From the NCBI GenBank assembly GCA_002308495.1, contig DBVW01000001.1, positions 2,684 through 51,876 on the forward strand: 49,193 nucleotides of DNA, read 5' to 3'. Under the pieces are notes generated by a model that was given only the letters and a program-made list of their open reading frames with translations, did no database searches and was not told the origin of the DNA. Position 1 is the first letter of the stretch; every line of letters begins with the position of its first letter. The position numbers and the translations under genes were made by a program. The DNA comes from Alphaproteobacteria bacterium UBA1254. GTDB lineage: Bacteria; Pseudomonadota; Alphaproteobacteria; RF32; CAG-239. Shown piece by piece: positions 30,524 to 38,060 of this stretch.

Positions 30524-31228
30524 CTAACGCAGGGTTTTGACCTTGACGACTCCGATGCCGGATTTCGGCCAAGGGGTCTTGTTGGCATCGGCCTCCTTTT
30601 TCATGGCGTTCAAGTTCGCGTTCGAAACAGTCTTTTCGGCACCGTCGACAATTTTCTTGGTCAACTTGCCGTCAGTAACGTAAATCGCGGACTGACCGGC
30701 GTCGGTGTAGGCATAGATAATCCCCTGATATTTTTGTTCGAGGATAACGTTGCCGTTTTCAGGGTCGTAGATGCCGTATTTGCCGGCTTCGTTTTCGGCG
30801 AACAGGAGACCCAGCATCGGATAGTACGTAAAGTCCTTAGCAGGTCCGCAAAGTTCGCGGTGGGGCAGGAAGAAGTATTTGCCGGCAGATGTCTTAAAGA
30901 TAAAATTGCTTTTGCCGGCGCCGGCTTCGGTGATGTTCAGGTTTTCGAACATCCGCTGTCCCGTGTTGTCGAAAATGGCGAAGTTGTTGGCCTTCGCGGC
31001 GATGATGTAGTCGAGCTTGTAGTAGACGACTTCATACACCGGCTCGACGATGACGACGTTCGAAAGAGTGTTCCTGACACCGACATACTCCGTGGTCTTG
31101 TCAATCTTTTTGGTAAAAGAGACGAGGTTGGTGTTGTCGCCGAGAGGTTCAACCTTGGAGCGATAGCAGGAGGTGGCGCAAAGCGCCAAAGCGACAGCGC
31201 ATGCCGCTAAGAATAAAAATTTTTTCAT
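30524..31228 (-). CDS. Putative lipoprotein with WG-like repeats
   Basis: The 234-residue protein has a lipoprotein signal peptide: MKKFLFLAACAVALALCATSC, with Cys21 as the likely lipidated residue. The mature region has several imperfect units like KYGIYDPENGNVILEQKYQGI and NNFAIFDNTGQRMFENLNI, reminiscent of WG/KWG beta-propeller repeats. Function is unknown. The base composition is clearly richer in G+C than flanking genes (about half on sampled lines). No good Shine-Dalgarno sequence precedes the ATG (CACGAATT). It has its own promoter and terminator. The signal style and composition suggest horizontal acquisition, possibly from Bacteroidota. Confidence 0.65.
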   Translation of the reverse strand: MKKFLFLAACAVALALCATSCYRSKVEPLGDNTNLVSFTKKIDKTTEYVGVRNTLSNVVIVEPVYEVVYYKLDYIIAAKANNFAIFDNTGQRMFENLNITEAGAGKSNFIFKTSAGKYFFLPHRELCGPAKDFTYYPMLGLLFAENEAGKYGIYDPENGNVILEQKYQGIIYAYTDAGQSAIYVTDGKLTKKIVDGAEKTVSNANLNAMKKEADANKTPWPKSGIGVVKVKTLR

Positions 31229-31289
31229 AATTCGTGAAGTATTTTAAAGGTTCGACAATAATGGTCATAATCAAAATAAACTATAGACA

Positions 31290-31317
31290 AATTTATCAAA
31301 ATTTCAGATGTTGTCAA
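31290..31317 (-). promoter_or_regulatory. Candidate promoter of the 30524-31228 lipoprotein
   Basis: On the minus strand: TTGACA (31317-31312), 16-base spacer, TAAATT (31295-31290) continuing as TAAATTTG. The latter also fits the TAnnTTTG -7 element of Bacteroidota promoters. Confidence 0.45.
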
Positions 31318-31380
31318 GTTTAAAATGGTGGGGAAAAGTTTGTTTTTATGCACATGTAACAATTGGTTACGCATTGTGTT

Positions 31381-31409
31381 TTTACAAATTCGGATAGTTT
31401 TAATATTCT
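31381..31409 (+). promoter_or_regulatory. lpxA promoter
   Basis: TTTACA (31381-31386), 17-base spacer, TATTCT (31404-31409). lpxA starts 42 bases after the -10. Confidence 0.55.
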
Positions 31410-31451
31410 TCTCTGCAGTATTGGACCAATATATAAAGGATTATTGAAAAA

Positions 31452-32282
31452 ATGGGTAAAATTCATAGCTCCAGCGTTGTCGAAGACGGCGCTCAAATTG
31501 CATCGAGTGCCGAAATCGGGCCGTTTTGTTTTATTAGTTCAAAAGCGAAAATCGGCGAAAATGTTAAACTGATTTCGCATGTTACGGTTTATGGCGATAC
31601 AACAATCGGCGAAGGGACTGTTGTTTTTCCGGGTGCTTGCTTGGGAACAGGTCCGCAAGACCATGGCAATGAGTTTCAGGAAGATGCAAAACTGGTTATC
31701 GGCAAACGCAATGTGATCAGAGAAAATGTGACGATGCATGCAGGCACGCCGAAAGGGCAAAATCCGATTGAAGGTGAGGAGCCGCAAAAGTTGATTACGA
31801 TTGTCGGCGATGACGGAATGTTTATGGTTAATTCACACATTGCTCACGATTGTGTGGTCGGTAATAATGTGATTATGACAAACAATGCGGTTATCGGCGG
31901 GCACGTTCGCATCGGGGACGGAGCGATTTTAGGTGGTAACTGTGCCGTTCACCAATTTTGTCGCATCGGTCGAAAAGCAATGATTGGTGGTTTGTCCGGT
32001 GTTACACGCGATGTTATTCCTTTTGCTATTGTTACCGGTGACAGAGCCAAGTTAAGAGGTTTAAACGTTATCGGTTTGAAACGTAGCGGTTTTGATGAGA
32101 AAACTGTTAAGAACATCACGCGTGCTTATATGTACATTTTCAAAGGCAAAGAAGGTACTTTTGAAGAGCGCGTTAAACAAGCACATGAAAAATTTAAGGA
32201 TAATGAGCTGATTATGGAACAGGTTAAATTTATTGACGAGGCTTTAAAAGGTCGCCGCAATATTATGACTGCCGAAGTTTAA
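31452..32282 (+). CDS. lpxA: UDP-N-acetylglucosamine acyltransferase
   Basis: LpxA adds the O-3 acyl chain to UDP-GlcNAc, the first step of lipid A synthesis. The 276-residue protein is a left-handed parallel beta-helix of hexapeptide repeats (about 1-190) followed by a C-terminal helical part. The catalytic base is His132 in VNSHIAHDCVVGN, aligning with E. coli His125; GTGPQDHGNEFQ and TMHAGTPKGQ are substrate-binding segments. AAGGA lies ten bases upstream. Unusually it stands alone, without lpxD, fabZ or lpxB, between two compositionally distinct lipoprotein genes. Confidence 0.96.
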   Translation: MGKIHSSSVVEDGAQIASSAEIGPFCFISSKAKIGENVKLISHVTVYGDTTIGEGTVVFPGACLGTGPQDHGNEFQEDAKLVIGKRNVIRENVTMHAGTPKGQNPIEGEEPQKLITIVGDDGMFMVNSHIAHDCVVGNNVIMTNNAVIGGHVRIGDGAILGGNCAVHQFCRIGRKAMIGGLSGVTRDVIPFAIVTGDRAKLRGLNVIGLKRSGFDEKTVKNITRAYMYIFKGKEGTFEERVKQAHEKFKDNELIMEQVKFIDEALKGRRNIMTAEV

Positions 32283-32347
32283 AAGCTCGTATGGTATTGG
32301 CGTTTTTTAGTGCTGTGCATTTGCCGGGATTTTATTTAAAATAATAT

Positions 32348-32376
32348 TTGACAAAAATTTAAATTTGTGGTATTCT
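32348..32376 (+). promoter_or_regulatory. Promoter of the 32406-32810 lipoprotein
   Basis: Consensus TTGACA (32348-32353), exactly 17 bases, TATTCT (32371-32376). It is one of the best promoters in the window. Confidence 0.7.
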
Positions 32377-32405
32377 GCATCCCAGAAATCAATTATATAC
32401 GAGAT

Positions 32406-32810
32406 ATGAAGAAATTATTTTTGGTGCTCGCATGCGTTGCGGGTTTTGTTTCTTGCGCAAGCGAGACGAAAAAGGCAGAAGCTCAGATCGAAAAATATGC
32501 TCAGGAATATGAGCGTGTCAGCCAAGAGTGCGAAGATCTGGCCGTGTTTCTGACCGATGAAAAGTGGGATTACATCACGGCAATGGCGCTGTATTCGAGC
32601 TATGAGGCTATCATTGAGGTCGGTACGGCGTGGGGGCTTGATGTTGCGGGTTTCGAAGAAAAAGCCGCAAGCACTCAGGCTGTCATCAAAGATCAAAAAG
32701 TCGAGCTGACCGCAGAAGAAGCGGCATTCGCCGAAAAATACTGCGAAAAGAACAAGATTTTTGCCGCGCAAGCCACCGTCGAGCGATGGCTGTTGCTTCA
32801 GGAAGAGTAA
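32406..32810 (+). CDS. Small putative lipoprotein
   Basis: Not recognised. 134 residues from ATG 32406; an upstream ATG in frame overlaps the promoter and is rejected. The signal peptide MKKLFLVLACVAGFVSC ends in a lipobox-like VSC with Cys17. The mature part is acidic and helical (KKAEAQIEKYAQEYERVSQECEDL and onwards), with three further cysteines at most. G+C is well above the flanking A+T-rich genes, and there is no Shine-Dalgarno sequence (TATACGAGAT upstream). Promoter, gene and terminator form a compact unit of about 490 bases. Confidence 0.65.
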   Translation: MKKLFLVLACVAGFVSCASETKKAEAQIEKYAQEYERVSQECEDLAVFLTDEKWDYITAMALYSSYEAIIEVGTAWGLDVAGFEEKAASTQAVIKDQKVELTAEEAAFAEKYCEKNKIFAAQATVERWLLLQEE

Positions 32811-32811
32811 A

Positions 32812-32840
32812 AAAGAGCGTCCCTCGCGGACGCTCTTTTC
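32812..32840. terminator. Bidirectional intrinsic terminator
   Basis: AAAAGAGCGTCC / GGACGCTCTTTT stem of 12 pairs with a CTCGC loop. Confidence 0.93.
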
Positions 32841-32844
32841 GTTT

Positions 32845-33720
32845 TTACCAGATTTTAAAACCTGTTTCATAACCGAGCGACAGACCGACCGTGGTATCGC
32901 TTCGGCTTTTCTTTGCCCCGCGTGTTTTTGCGATTTTATAGTTTACAAACGGCGCAAAAGACAAATTGCCGACAATCGTAACATCTAAACGGTTGTTTGT
33001 TTCAGCTTCGTATTTAAAGTCAGTGTTGCGGTATTTGTCGTAAATGAAAAATTTTCTGTAAAAACCGTTTGAAACGAATTTCATGTCCTCTCTGATCGGA
33101 TATTCAAATTCATAACCGATTTCGCCGGCGGTTTTCATGTTTGTGTCACCGTATGTAAAGTCCGCTTCTTCAACGGCGGCGGCATAAAGCTGTTTGAAAT
33201 ATTTACCTTCATAAAGTTTCAAACCTGTTTTGCCGCGTAAAATTTTGGTTCGGTAATCTTTGCCGTCTTCGCCTTCAAAGGTTGTAAATTCCGTTTGGTA
33301 ACCGAGGCTGACGAAAGGCCCGATAATGCCTTCTTCCAATTTCCAAATTTTATGTGTGTAATCGGTTGTAAGCAAAATTTTATCGGCTGTTTCACTTTTT
33401 GTTTTTTTGCCGTTTTCATTTGTTTCGCTTCTGCCGTATTCCATAAACAAACTGTTGAGCCAAACCATGCTTTCGGTGTTGTATTCAAGGTTGCCGTCAA
33501 AAAGACCGGTGAAAACGGAATGTTCGTCGGAAGAATAAGTTCCCGGATAGTTTGCGTCATCTTTTTTGTTTGTAACGGAGTTTTGATTGTATTGAAGCGC
33601 AATGCGCTTTAAATTTGCCGTTAAGCTGCTTGCCTCTTCAAGAGAATCCGCTTCTTGAGCAAATGAAAGAACAGGAAAAAGCAAAATACCGCTTAAAAGC
33701 GCTATATGAAATTTTGACAT
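32845..33720 (-). CDS. Outer-membrane beta-barrel protein
   Basis: A 291-residue protein with a signal peptide (MSKFHIALLSGILLFPVLSFA). Alternating aromatic and polar residues fill the mature part, typical of an outer-membrane barrel; it ends LGYETGFKIW. Segments such as VFTGLFDGNLEYNTESMVWLNSL and the paired strands around KTGLKLYEGKYFKQLYAAAVEEADF recall DUF481/DUF3078-type proteins, but I am not certain of the family. It stands alone and is convergent with the small lipoprotein gene across a shared terminator. Confidence 0.6.
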   Translation of the reverse strand: MSKFHIALLSGILLFPVLSFAQEADSLEEASSLTANLKRIALQYNQNSVTNKKDDANYPGTYSSDEHSVFTGLFDGNLEYNTESMVWLNSLFMEYGRSETNENGKKTKSETADKILLTTDYTHKIWKLEEGIIGPFVSLGYQTEFTTFEGEDGKDYRTKILRGKTGLKLYEGKYFKQLYAAAVEEADFTYGDTNMKTAGEIGYEFEYPIREDMKFVSNGFYRKFFIYDKYRNTDFKYEAETNNRLDVTIVGNLSFAPFVNYKIAKTRGAKKSRSDTTVGLSLGYETGFKIW

Positions 33721-33814
33721 GTCAAAAGCCTTTCATTAGAGATTATTTGATAAAAAAAGCATAGAAGATATTATGGTATTATAAAGAAGTTTTCTTGATT
33801 TTCTCACAAGAAAC

Positions 33815-34651
33815 TTAGCTACGGTCAAAGATGGTGTTAACGGCAATCATTATCTTGTCTATTCGACCGATTTTCGGTTTCGGCGACATGATTTCCCATC
33901 CGCGATAAGACATAATGTCAAAATAGCGTTTATATATGTGAAAAATAAAACGTAAAGGGCGTGTGTTTTTTTGGTTTGAAGCACTTAGCATTTTATGCGC
34001 TTTTGAAAAATAGATGGAGGCCTGACGTGCCAGTTTTTCACGCACGCTTGTTAAGTTTTTATCCGTAATGACGACGGAAGGAACAACCGATTGAATGCCC
34101 GCTTCTTGTAAGATTTCTTTTGGAATGTAGAGACGATTTTTTAAGGCATCTTCTTTGATGTTACGCAAAATGTTTGTTATTTCCATAGCCATGCCGAAGT
34201 TAAAGGCAAGGGTGCGTTTGGAAGCCTCTTTCATTTCGTTCATAATTAAAAGCATGATATAAACGGGAATGACGGCTGTGCCATGACAATAAGCCGTAAA
34301 AGTTTTATTTGAGGGAGCCTGCAGAGGCTTCGGAAAATCAAGCGAAAAAGCTTGTAAGATTTGTGAAAAATCTTCTTTTTGAATTTTGAAGCGCATACAA
34401 TTTTTATAAATTTTGCGTCCGATTTTTGTGGCAGGCACTTTTTTATCATAAATGTTGTCAAGCTCAATTTTCCATGCGCTTAAGAGATCGGCCTTTTCTT
34501 GCTGACTTAAATTTCCGGAAACGATATCATCAAGATGTTGCACAAAAGCATAGAGCGTGTATATGGCTTCACGCTTGGCTTTTGGCAAACCTCGCATACA
34601 CCAAAACAATGTGGCTTGTGATTTTCGAACAATGCGACCGACAGCGCTCAT
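33815..34651 (-). CDS. Squalene/phytoene synthase-like protein with altered Asp motifs
   Basis: The 278-residue protein has the trans-prenyltransferase head-to-head fold seen in HpnC/HpnD and phytoene synthases (RGLPKAKREAIYTLYAFVQHLDDI, NFGMAMEITNILRNIKEDALKNRLYIP). Those enzymes use two DxxxD motifs to bind Mg-diphosphate. Here the first reads DDIVS (Asp41 to Ser45) and the second NIKED (Asn164 to Asp168), so each has lost one Asp. No other hopanoid or carotenoid gene is nearby. It may be inactive as a synthase, or act like the non-enzymatic mitochondrial homologue NDUFAF6. Fold call firm; function open. Confidence 0.75.
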   Translation of the reverse strand: MSAVGRIVRKSQATLFWCMRGLPKAKREAIYTLYAFVQHLDDIVSGNLSQQEKADLLSAWKIELDNIYDKKVPATKIGRKIYKNCMRFKIQKEDFSQILQAFSLDFPKPLQAPSNKTFTAYCHGTAVIPVYIMLLIMNEMKEASKRTLAFNFGMAMEITNILRNIKEDALKNRLYIPKEILQEAGIQSVVPSVVITDKNLTSVREKLARQASIYFSKAHKMLSASNQKNTRPLRFIFHIYKRYFDIMSYRGWEIMSPKPKIGRIDKIMIAVNTIFDRS

Positions 34652-34711
34652 AGATGTTTTACTCCGTTTTTTTGTAAAAGTAGCTTAATATTTCAGGTCT
34701 GTCAACGTTTT

Positions 34712-36073
34712 TCAAAGCTTTGCGCCGTTGATATCTTTAAGCCATTGATCCAAGGCTTTTAAAGCACGGGCGGCGTAGGCTTCTTTGCGCTCAGTGCCCT
34801 TAAGATGACGGAGCTTGCCGCTTTTTGAAGGTATCGGCGGTATTAAAGGAAACAAACCGAAATTAATGTTCATCGGTTGATAATTTTCAATATTTTCAAG
34901 ATCTTGAAGGTGGGCAAGCATTGAGCCGAAAGCTGTTTCGCGCGGTGGCAGAATCGGTTCTTTGTTATTTATCAGAAAAGAGGCAAAAACACCGGCCAAA
35001 AACCCGACGGATGAGCTTTCAACATAGCCTTCGCAACCTGTGATTTGCCCTGCAAACATAATGTTTGGTTTCGATTTGAGGCATAAAAATCGGTCTAAGA
35101 GGAGAGGGCTTTTGATAAAAGTGTTTTTATGTATGCCGCCAAGCCTTGCAAATTCGGCATTTTCAAGCCCCGGAATCATGCGGAAAATTCGTTCCTGTTC
35201 GCCGTGCTTAAGCTTTGTTTGAAAACCGACAATGTTGCGTAAAGTATCTTCTTTGTTGTCTTGGCGCAGTTGAACGACGGCGTATGGAGGTTCCGAGCTG
35301 TTCGGATTTGTTAAACCAACGGGTTTCATCGGGCCGAAACGAAGGGTTTCAATACCGCGCGAGGCCATCACTTCAATAGGTAAACAACCGTCAAAATATT
35401 GCGGATTTTCAAATTGGTGAAATCGGACGATGTCGGCATTTAAAAGCTCGCTTACAAAATTTTCATATTGTTCTTTGTTTAAGGGGCAGTTGATATAGTC
35501 TTTTTTGTTGCCTTTATCATAACGGGATTGATACCATGCTTTTGAAAAATCAATGCTTTGGGTGTAGACAACAGGAGCAATGGCGTCATAAAAAGCAAGC
35601 GTTTTATCGGGAAAGTTTTGAAAGATATTTTTTGCAAAAGTTTCGGACGTTAAGGGTCCCGTTGCAATGATAATGAGCAAATAATCGAGTTCATCAAGAG
35701 ATTCAATTTCTTTTGCTATGATGTTGATTTTAGATTCATTTTTGAGGGCTTGAGTGATCTGAAGTGCAAAGTTTTTGCGGTCAACAGCCAAAGCACCGCC
35801 GGCGGGGACTTTCGTTTTGTCCGCAATGCTTAAAATCAGCGACCCTGCACGACGCATCTCTTCATGCATTAAGCCGACGGCATTATGCATAAAATCATCG
35901 GAACGTAATGAATTTGAACAGACAAGCTCAGCAAAATTTTCATCTTTATGTGCAGGTGAAAATTTCAACGGTTTCATCTCATATAAATCGACATCAATGT
36001 TTCTTTTTGCGAGTTGCCATGCGGCTTCCGAACCGGCCAAACCGGCGCCGATGACGGCAATTTTGTTTTTCAT
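34712..36073 (-). CDS. trmFO: Methylenetetrahydrofolate-tRNA-(uracil-5-)-methyltransferase
   Basis: TrmFO makes m5U54 in the tRNA T-loop, using methylenetetrahydrofolate and FAD. The 453-residue protein starts MKNKIAVIGAGLAGSEAAW, the FAD-binding motif. It continues with LYEMKPLKFSPAH, ELVCSNSLRSDD, a region containing DGCLPIEVMASRG (holding the likely catalytic Cys), and QITGCEGYVESSSVGFLAG. I chose ATG 36073, six bases after AAAGGA, over an ATG 17 codons upstream. It appears to be a single-gene unit divergent from the 36197 gene. Confidence 0.95.
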   Translation of the reverse strand: MKNKIAVIGAGLAGSEAAWQLAKRNIDVDLYEMKPLKFSPAHKDENFAELVCSNSLRSDDFMHNAVGLMHEEMRRAGSLILSIADKTKVPAGGALAVDRKNFALQITQALKNESKINIIAKEIESLDELDYLLIIIATGPLTSETFAKNIFQNFPDKTLAFYDAIAPVVYTQSIDFSKAWYQSRYDKGNKKDYINCPLNKEQYENFVSELLNADIVRFHQFENPQYFDGCLPIEVMASRGIETLRFGPMKPVGLTNPNSSEPPYAVVQLRQDNKEDTLRNIVGFQTKLKHGEQERIFRMIPGLENAEFARLGGIHKNTFIKSPLLLDRFLCLKSKPNIMFAGQITGCEGYVESSSVGFLAGVFASFLINNKEPILPPRETAFGSMLAHLQDLENIENYQPMNINFGLFPLIPPIPSKSGKLRHLKGTERKEAYAARALKALDQWLKDINGAKL

Positions 36074-36196
36074 ATTTTTATCCTTTGTTTTTGTTTTATC
36101 AATTTTACTTAGCTGTGTAAACAAAAAAGCTTTGTTTTATTAATTTTTTTTTAAGTCTCGTGATGTATTGTTTCGGTAGATTAATCGGGGAAATTT

Positions 36197-37162
36197 ATGA
36201 AAAAATTAATTTTTGTTTTTTGCTTTTTGCTCTGTATGCCGTCTTTTGCCAAAGACGGTTCGTTGCCGGTTATGGATGAAGAAGATTTGAATTTTGATTT
36301 GAAAGAAGATGCGTTCGGTAATAAAATAGAAGTTGAAGATGATGAAGAAGAAAAGCCCGGAATTATTGAAATAGATACGTCTCGTTCTCTTTCGCAGAAT
36401 TTGAAAAAAAATTTACCGACCGAAGATATTAAATCGGAAGTTAAGGAAACAGTCGGATCTGCTCAGAATTGGGTTAAAAATTTGTTTAAGGGAACAAAAT
36501 CGCAATCCGAATCTATACAAAATTTATTGAGTGAAAGCCAAAAAAGGGCCAAAGCAAAGCGCTCTAATGCGGCGGTGTTTGATATTTCGGGGGTAATGCT
36601 GCAGATGAGTTATCAGCAGGCAGAAGAGCAGCTTTTGAAACGAGGTTATCGCAAACTGTCGCAAAAAATGGATATTCCGAATTTTATTCGTTGGCGCAAT
36701 GAAGAAAAATGTCGCAATCAAGGTGTTGTCGGCTATGAGCGTCTTGAAAACTGTGTGATCAGGTTGGCTCAGAAAGGCAATTATCAATACATTTCTCAAG
36801 CATCTTTTAATAAGTTTGATACAAAAGAGACGGTCAATATTTTTCTTTCTTCGACTTTTACAAATAACAAAATATATAAAATTACATATCGCAGCGAGGC
36901 TGCAAACAAAACCGGAAACAGCACTAAGGCGATTTATTTGCAACGTTTGAAGATTTTTGATTTTTGGAAAAAGATTAATCAAAAGTACGGCGTTCCTGAT
37001 AACAAAGAAGATGTCACTTGGGGACTGGGCGCGAATAAACCGTATCTGCAGGCACAAACAGGTCAGCTGAAATTGGAAGATCCTGTTTTGGAGCAGTTGG
37101 ATGTTAATCGGATGTCCCGTGAAGACCAAAAATTTATTCATTCGGATATTTATACTTTTTAG
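36197..37162 (+). CDS. Exported hypothetical protein upstream of chpT
   Basis: Not recognised; 321 residues. A signal peptide (MKKLIFVFCFLLCMPSFA) leads into a very acidic stretch (about 24-55, DEEDLNFDLKED and DDEEEKPG), a helical part, and a basic patch KRAKAKRSN near 120. A conserved-looking folded domain follows (about 130-290) with two cysteines (EKCRNQG and ENCVIRL) that could form a disulfide. It is 12 bases upstream of chpT on the same strand, so the two are probably cotranscribed, though one is exported and the other cytoplasmic. Confidence 0.6.
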   Translation: MKKLIFVFCFLLCMPSFAKDGSLPVMDEEDLNFDLKEDAFGNKIEVEDDEEEKPGIIEIDTSRSLSQNLKKNLPTEDIKSEVKETVGSAQNWVKNLFKGTKSQSESIQNLLSESQKRAKAKRSNAAVFDISGVMLQMSYQQAEEQLLKRGYRKLSQKMDIPNFIRWRNEEKCRNQGVVGYERLENCVIRLAQKGNYQYISQASFNKFDTKETVNIFLSSTFTNNKIYKITYRSEAANKTGNSTKAIYLQRLKIFDFWKKINQKYGVPDNKEDVTWGLGANKPYLQAQTGQLKLEDPVLEQLDVNRMSREDQKFIHSDIYTF

Positions 37163-37174
37163 GGGTTTTGAGAG

Positions 37175-37789
37175 ATGACGGCGTTTTTACCGACAGAGAT
37201 TGCTGAACTTATTTGTACGCGTATCAGTCATGATTTAATCGGCAACATCGGGGCTCTTTCGAATGCGATGGAGTTGCTTGAAGATGATCCGTCAGATGTT
37301 GAAGATATTAAACCGCTTTTGGAAAGCAGTTCGCAAACACTTGCAGCCCGAATGAAGTTTTTCAGGCTTGCATTCGGTTTGAAAAATGCGGCACCCAAAG
37401 AAATAGGTGAAATGAATGCTATTGTTGATGCCTATCTTGCAACGCTCGGTAATCCAAAAACGCCGATTGTGATGAAGTCAAACGTTCAAAATGTTTCGCT
37501 TTATAAAATTGTGATGTTATCCGTGATGGCGCTTTCCGATGTTTTTGTGCGCGGCGGTGAAATCAGGGCAAACGAAACGGATGAGGGCTTAAGTTTTGAA
37601 GCGGTTTCTGATTTTGAGCTTTCACCGCTTAAGTTGGAAAATATGAAAAAAGCGATCGCCGGTACAATTAGCGAAGATAATCCGGCTTTGCTTGCGCCCG
37701 TTGTTTATCTTTCAAGCTTTTTGAACGAAGCAGGTGTGAAGCTTTCACTTCAATGTGAAGCGAACAAAGCTGTTTTAAGCGTGAAATAG
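37175..37789 (+). CDS. chpT: ChpT-like histidine phosphotransferase
   Basis: In Caulobacter, ChpT relays phosphate from CckA to the cell-cycle regulators CtrA and CpdR. The 204-residue protein has the HPTransfase layout: a dimerisation helix with the phosphorylatable His19 in ICTRISHDLIGNIGALSNAMELL, a second helix (LLESSSQTLAARMKFFRLAFG), then a degenerate ATPase-like domain. The first helix resembles Caulobacter ChpT closely. It is preceded by an exported protein gene and is convergent with atpC, five bases away, with no visible terminator. Assignment is good; the regulated partners are not in the window. Confidence 0.8.
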   Translation: MTAFLPTEIAELICTRISHDLIGNIGALSNAMELLEDDPSDVEDIKPLLESSSQTLAARMKFFRLAFGLKNAAPKEIGEMNAIVDAYLATLGNPKTPIVMKSNVQNVSLYKIVMLSVMALSDVFVRGGEIRANETDEGLSFEAVSDFELSPLKLENMKKAIAGTISEDNPALLAPVVYLSSFLNEAGVKLSLQCEANKAVLSVK

Positions 37790-37794
37790 TTTAT

Positions 37795-38055
37795 TTATAT
37801 CTCTTCTATATTTTCAACGGCGATTTGGCATACATCTTGAGCGATGGTGGCAATACCGCCACTGATTTTCCATTTTTTGAAGATTTGATTGCTTTTATCT
37901 AATAAGGCAACCATACCTTCGGTTAAAAGCTGAGAACGGGGAGCTCGTTCGTGAATAATCGTCAGGTTGCCTTCCTTAACGGGCAAAAGCACTTTATCTG
38001 CAGATGTGTCAAGAAAAATCCTGTCGGGTAGATATATTTTTAATTCAATCGCCAT
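37795..38055 (-). CDS. atpC: F1F0 ATP synthase epsilon subunit, short form
   Basis: This is the epsilon subunit of F1, part of the central stalk. The 86 residues correspond only to the N-terminal beta-sandwich (LKIYLPDRIFLDTSADKVLLP, GNLTIIHERAP, ISGGIATIAQDVCQIAVENIEEI). The C-terminal two-helix domain, which inhibits ATP hydrolysis in many bacteria, is absent. The gene is intact rather than cut: it ends with a normal stop after the last sandwich strand. Last gene of atpHAGDC, five bases after atpD. Confidence 0.9.
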   Translation of the reverse strand: MAIELKIYLPDRIFLDTSADKVLLPVKEGNLTIIHERAPRSQLLTEGMVALLDKSNQIFKKWKISGGIATIAQDVCQIAVENIEEI

Positions 38056-38060
38056 TTATT

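Noticed and set aside
30437..31210. 257-codon plus-strand frame antisense to the lipoprotein gene
   Set aside because: The minus strand has a lipoprotein signal peptide, its own promoter, and a terminator. The plus frame overlaps the stop of the preceding gene and the terminator, and has no credible start.
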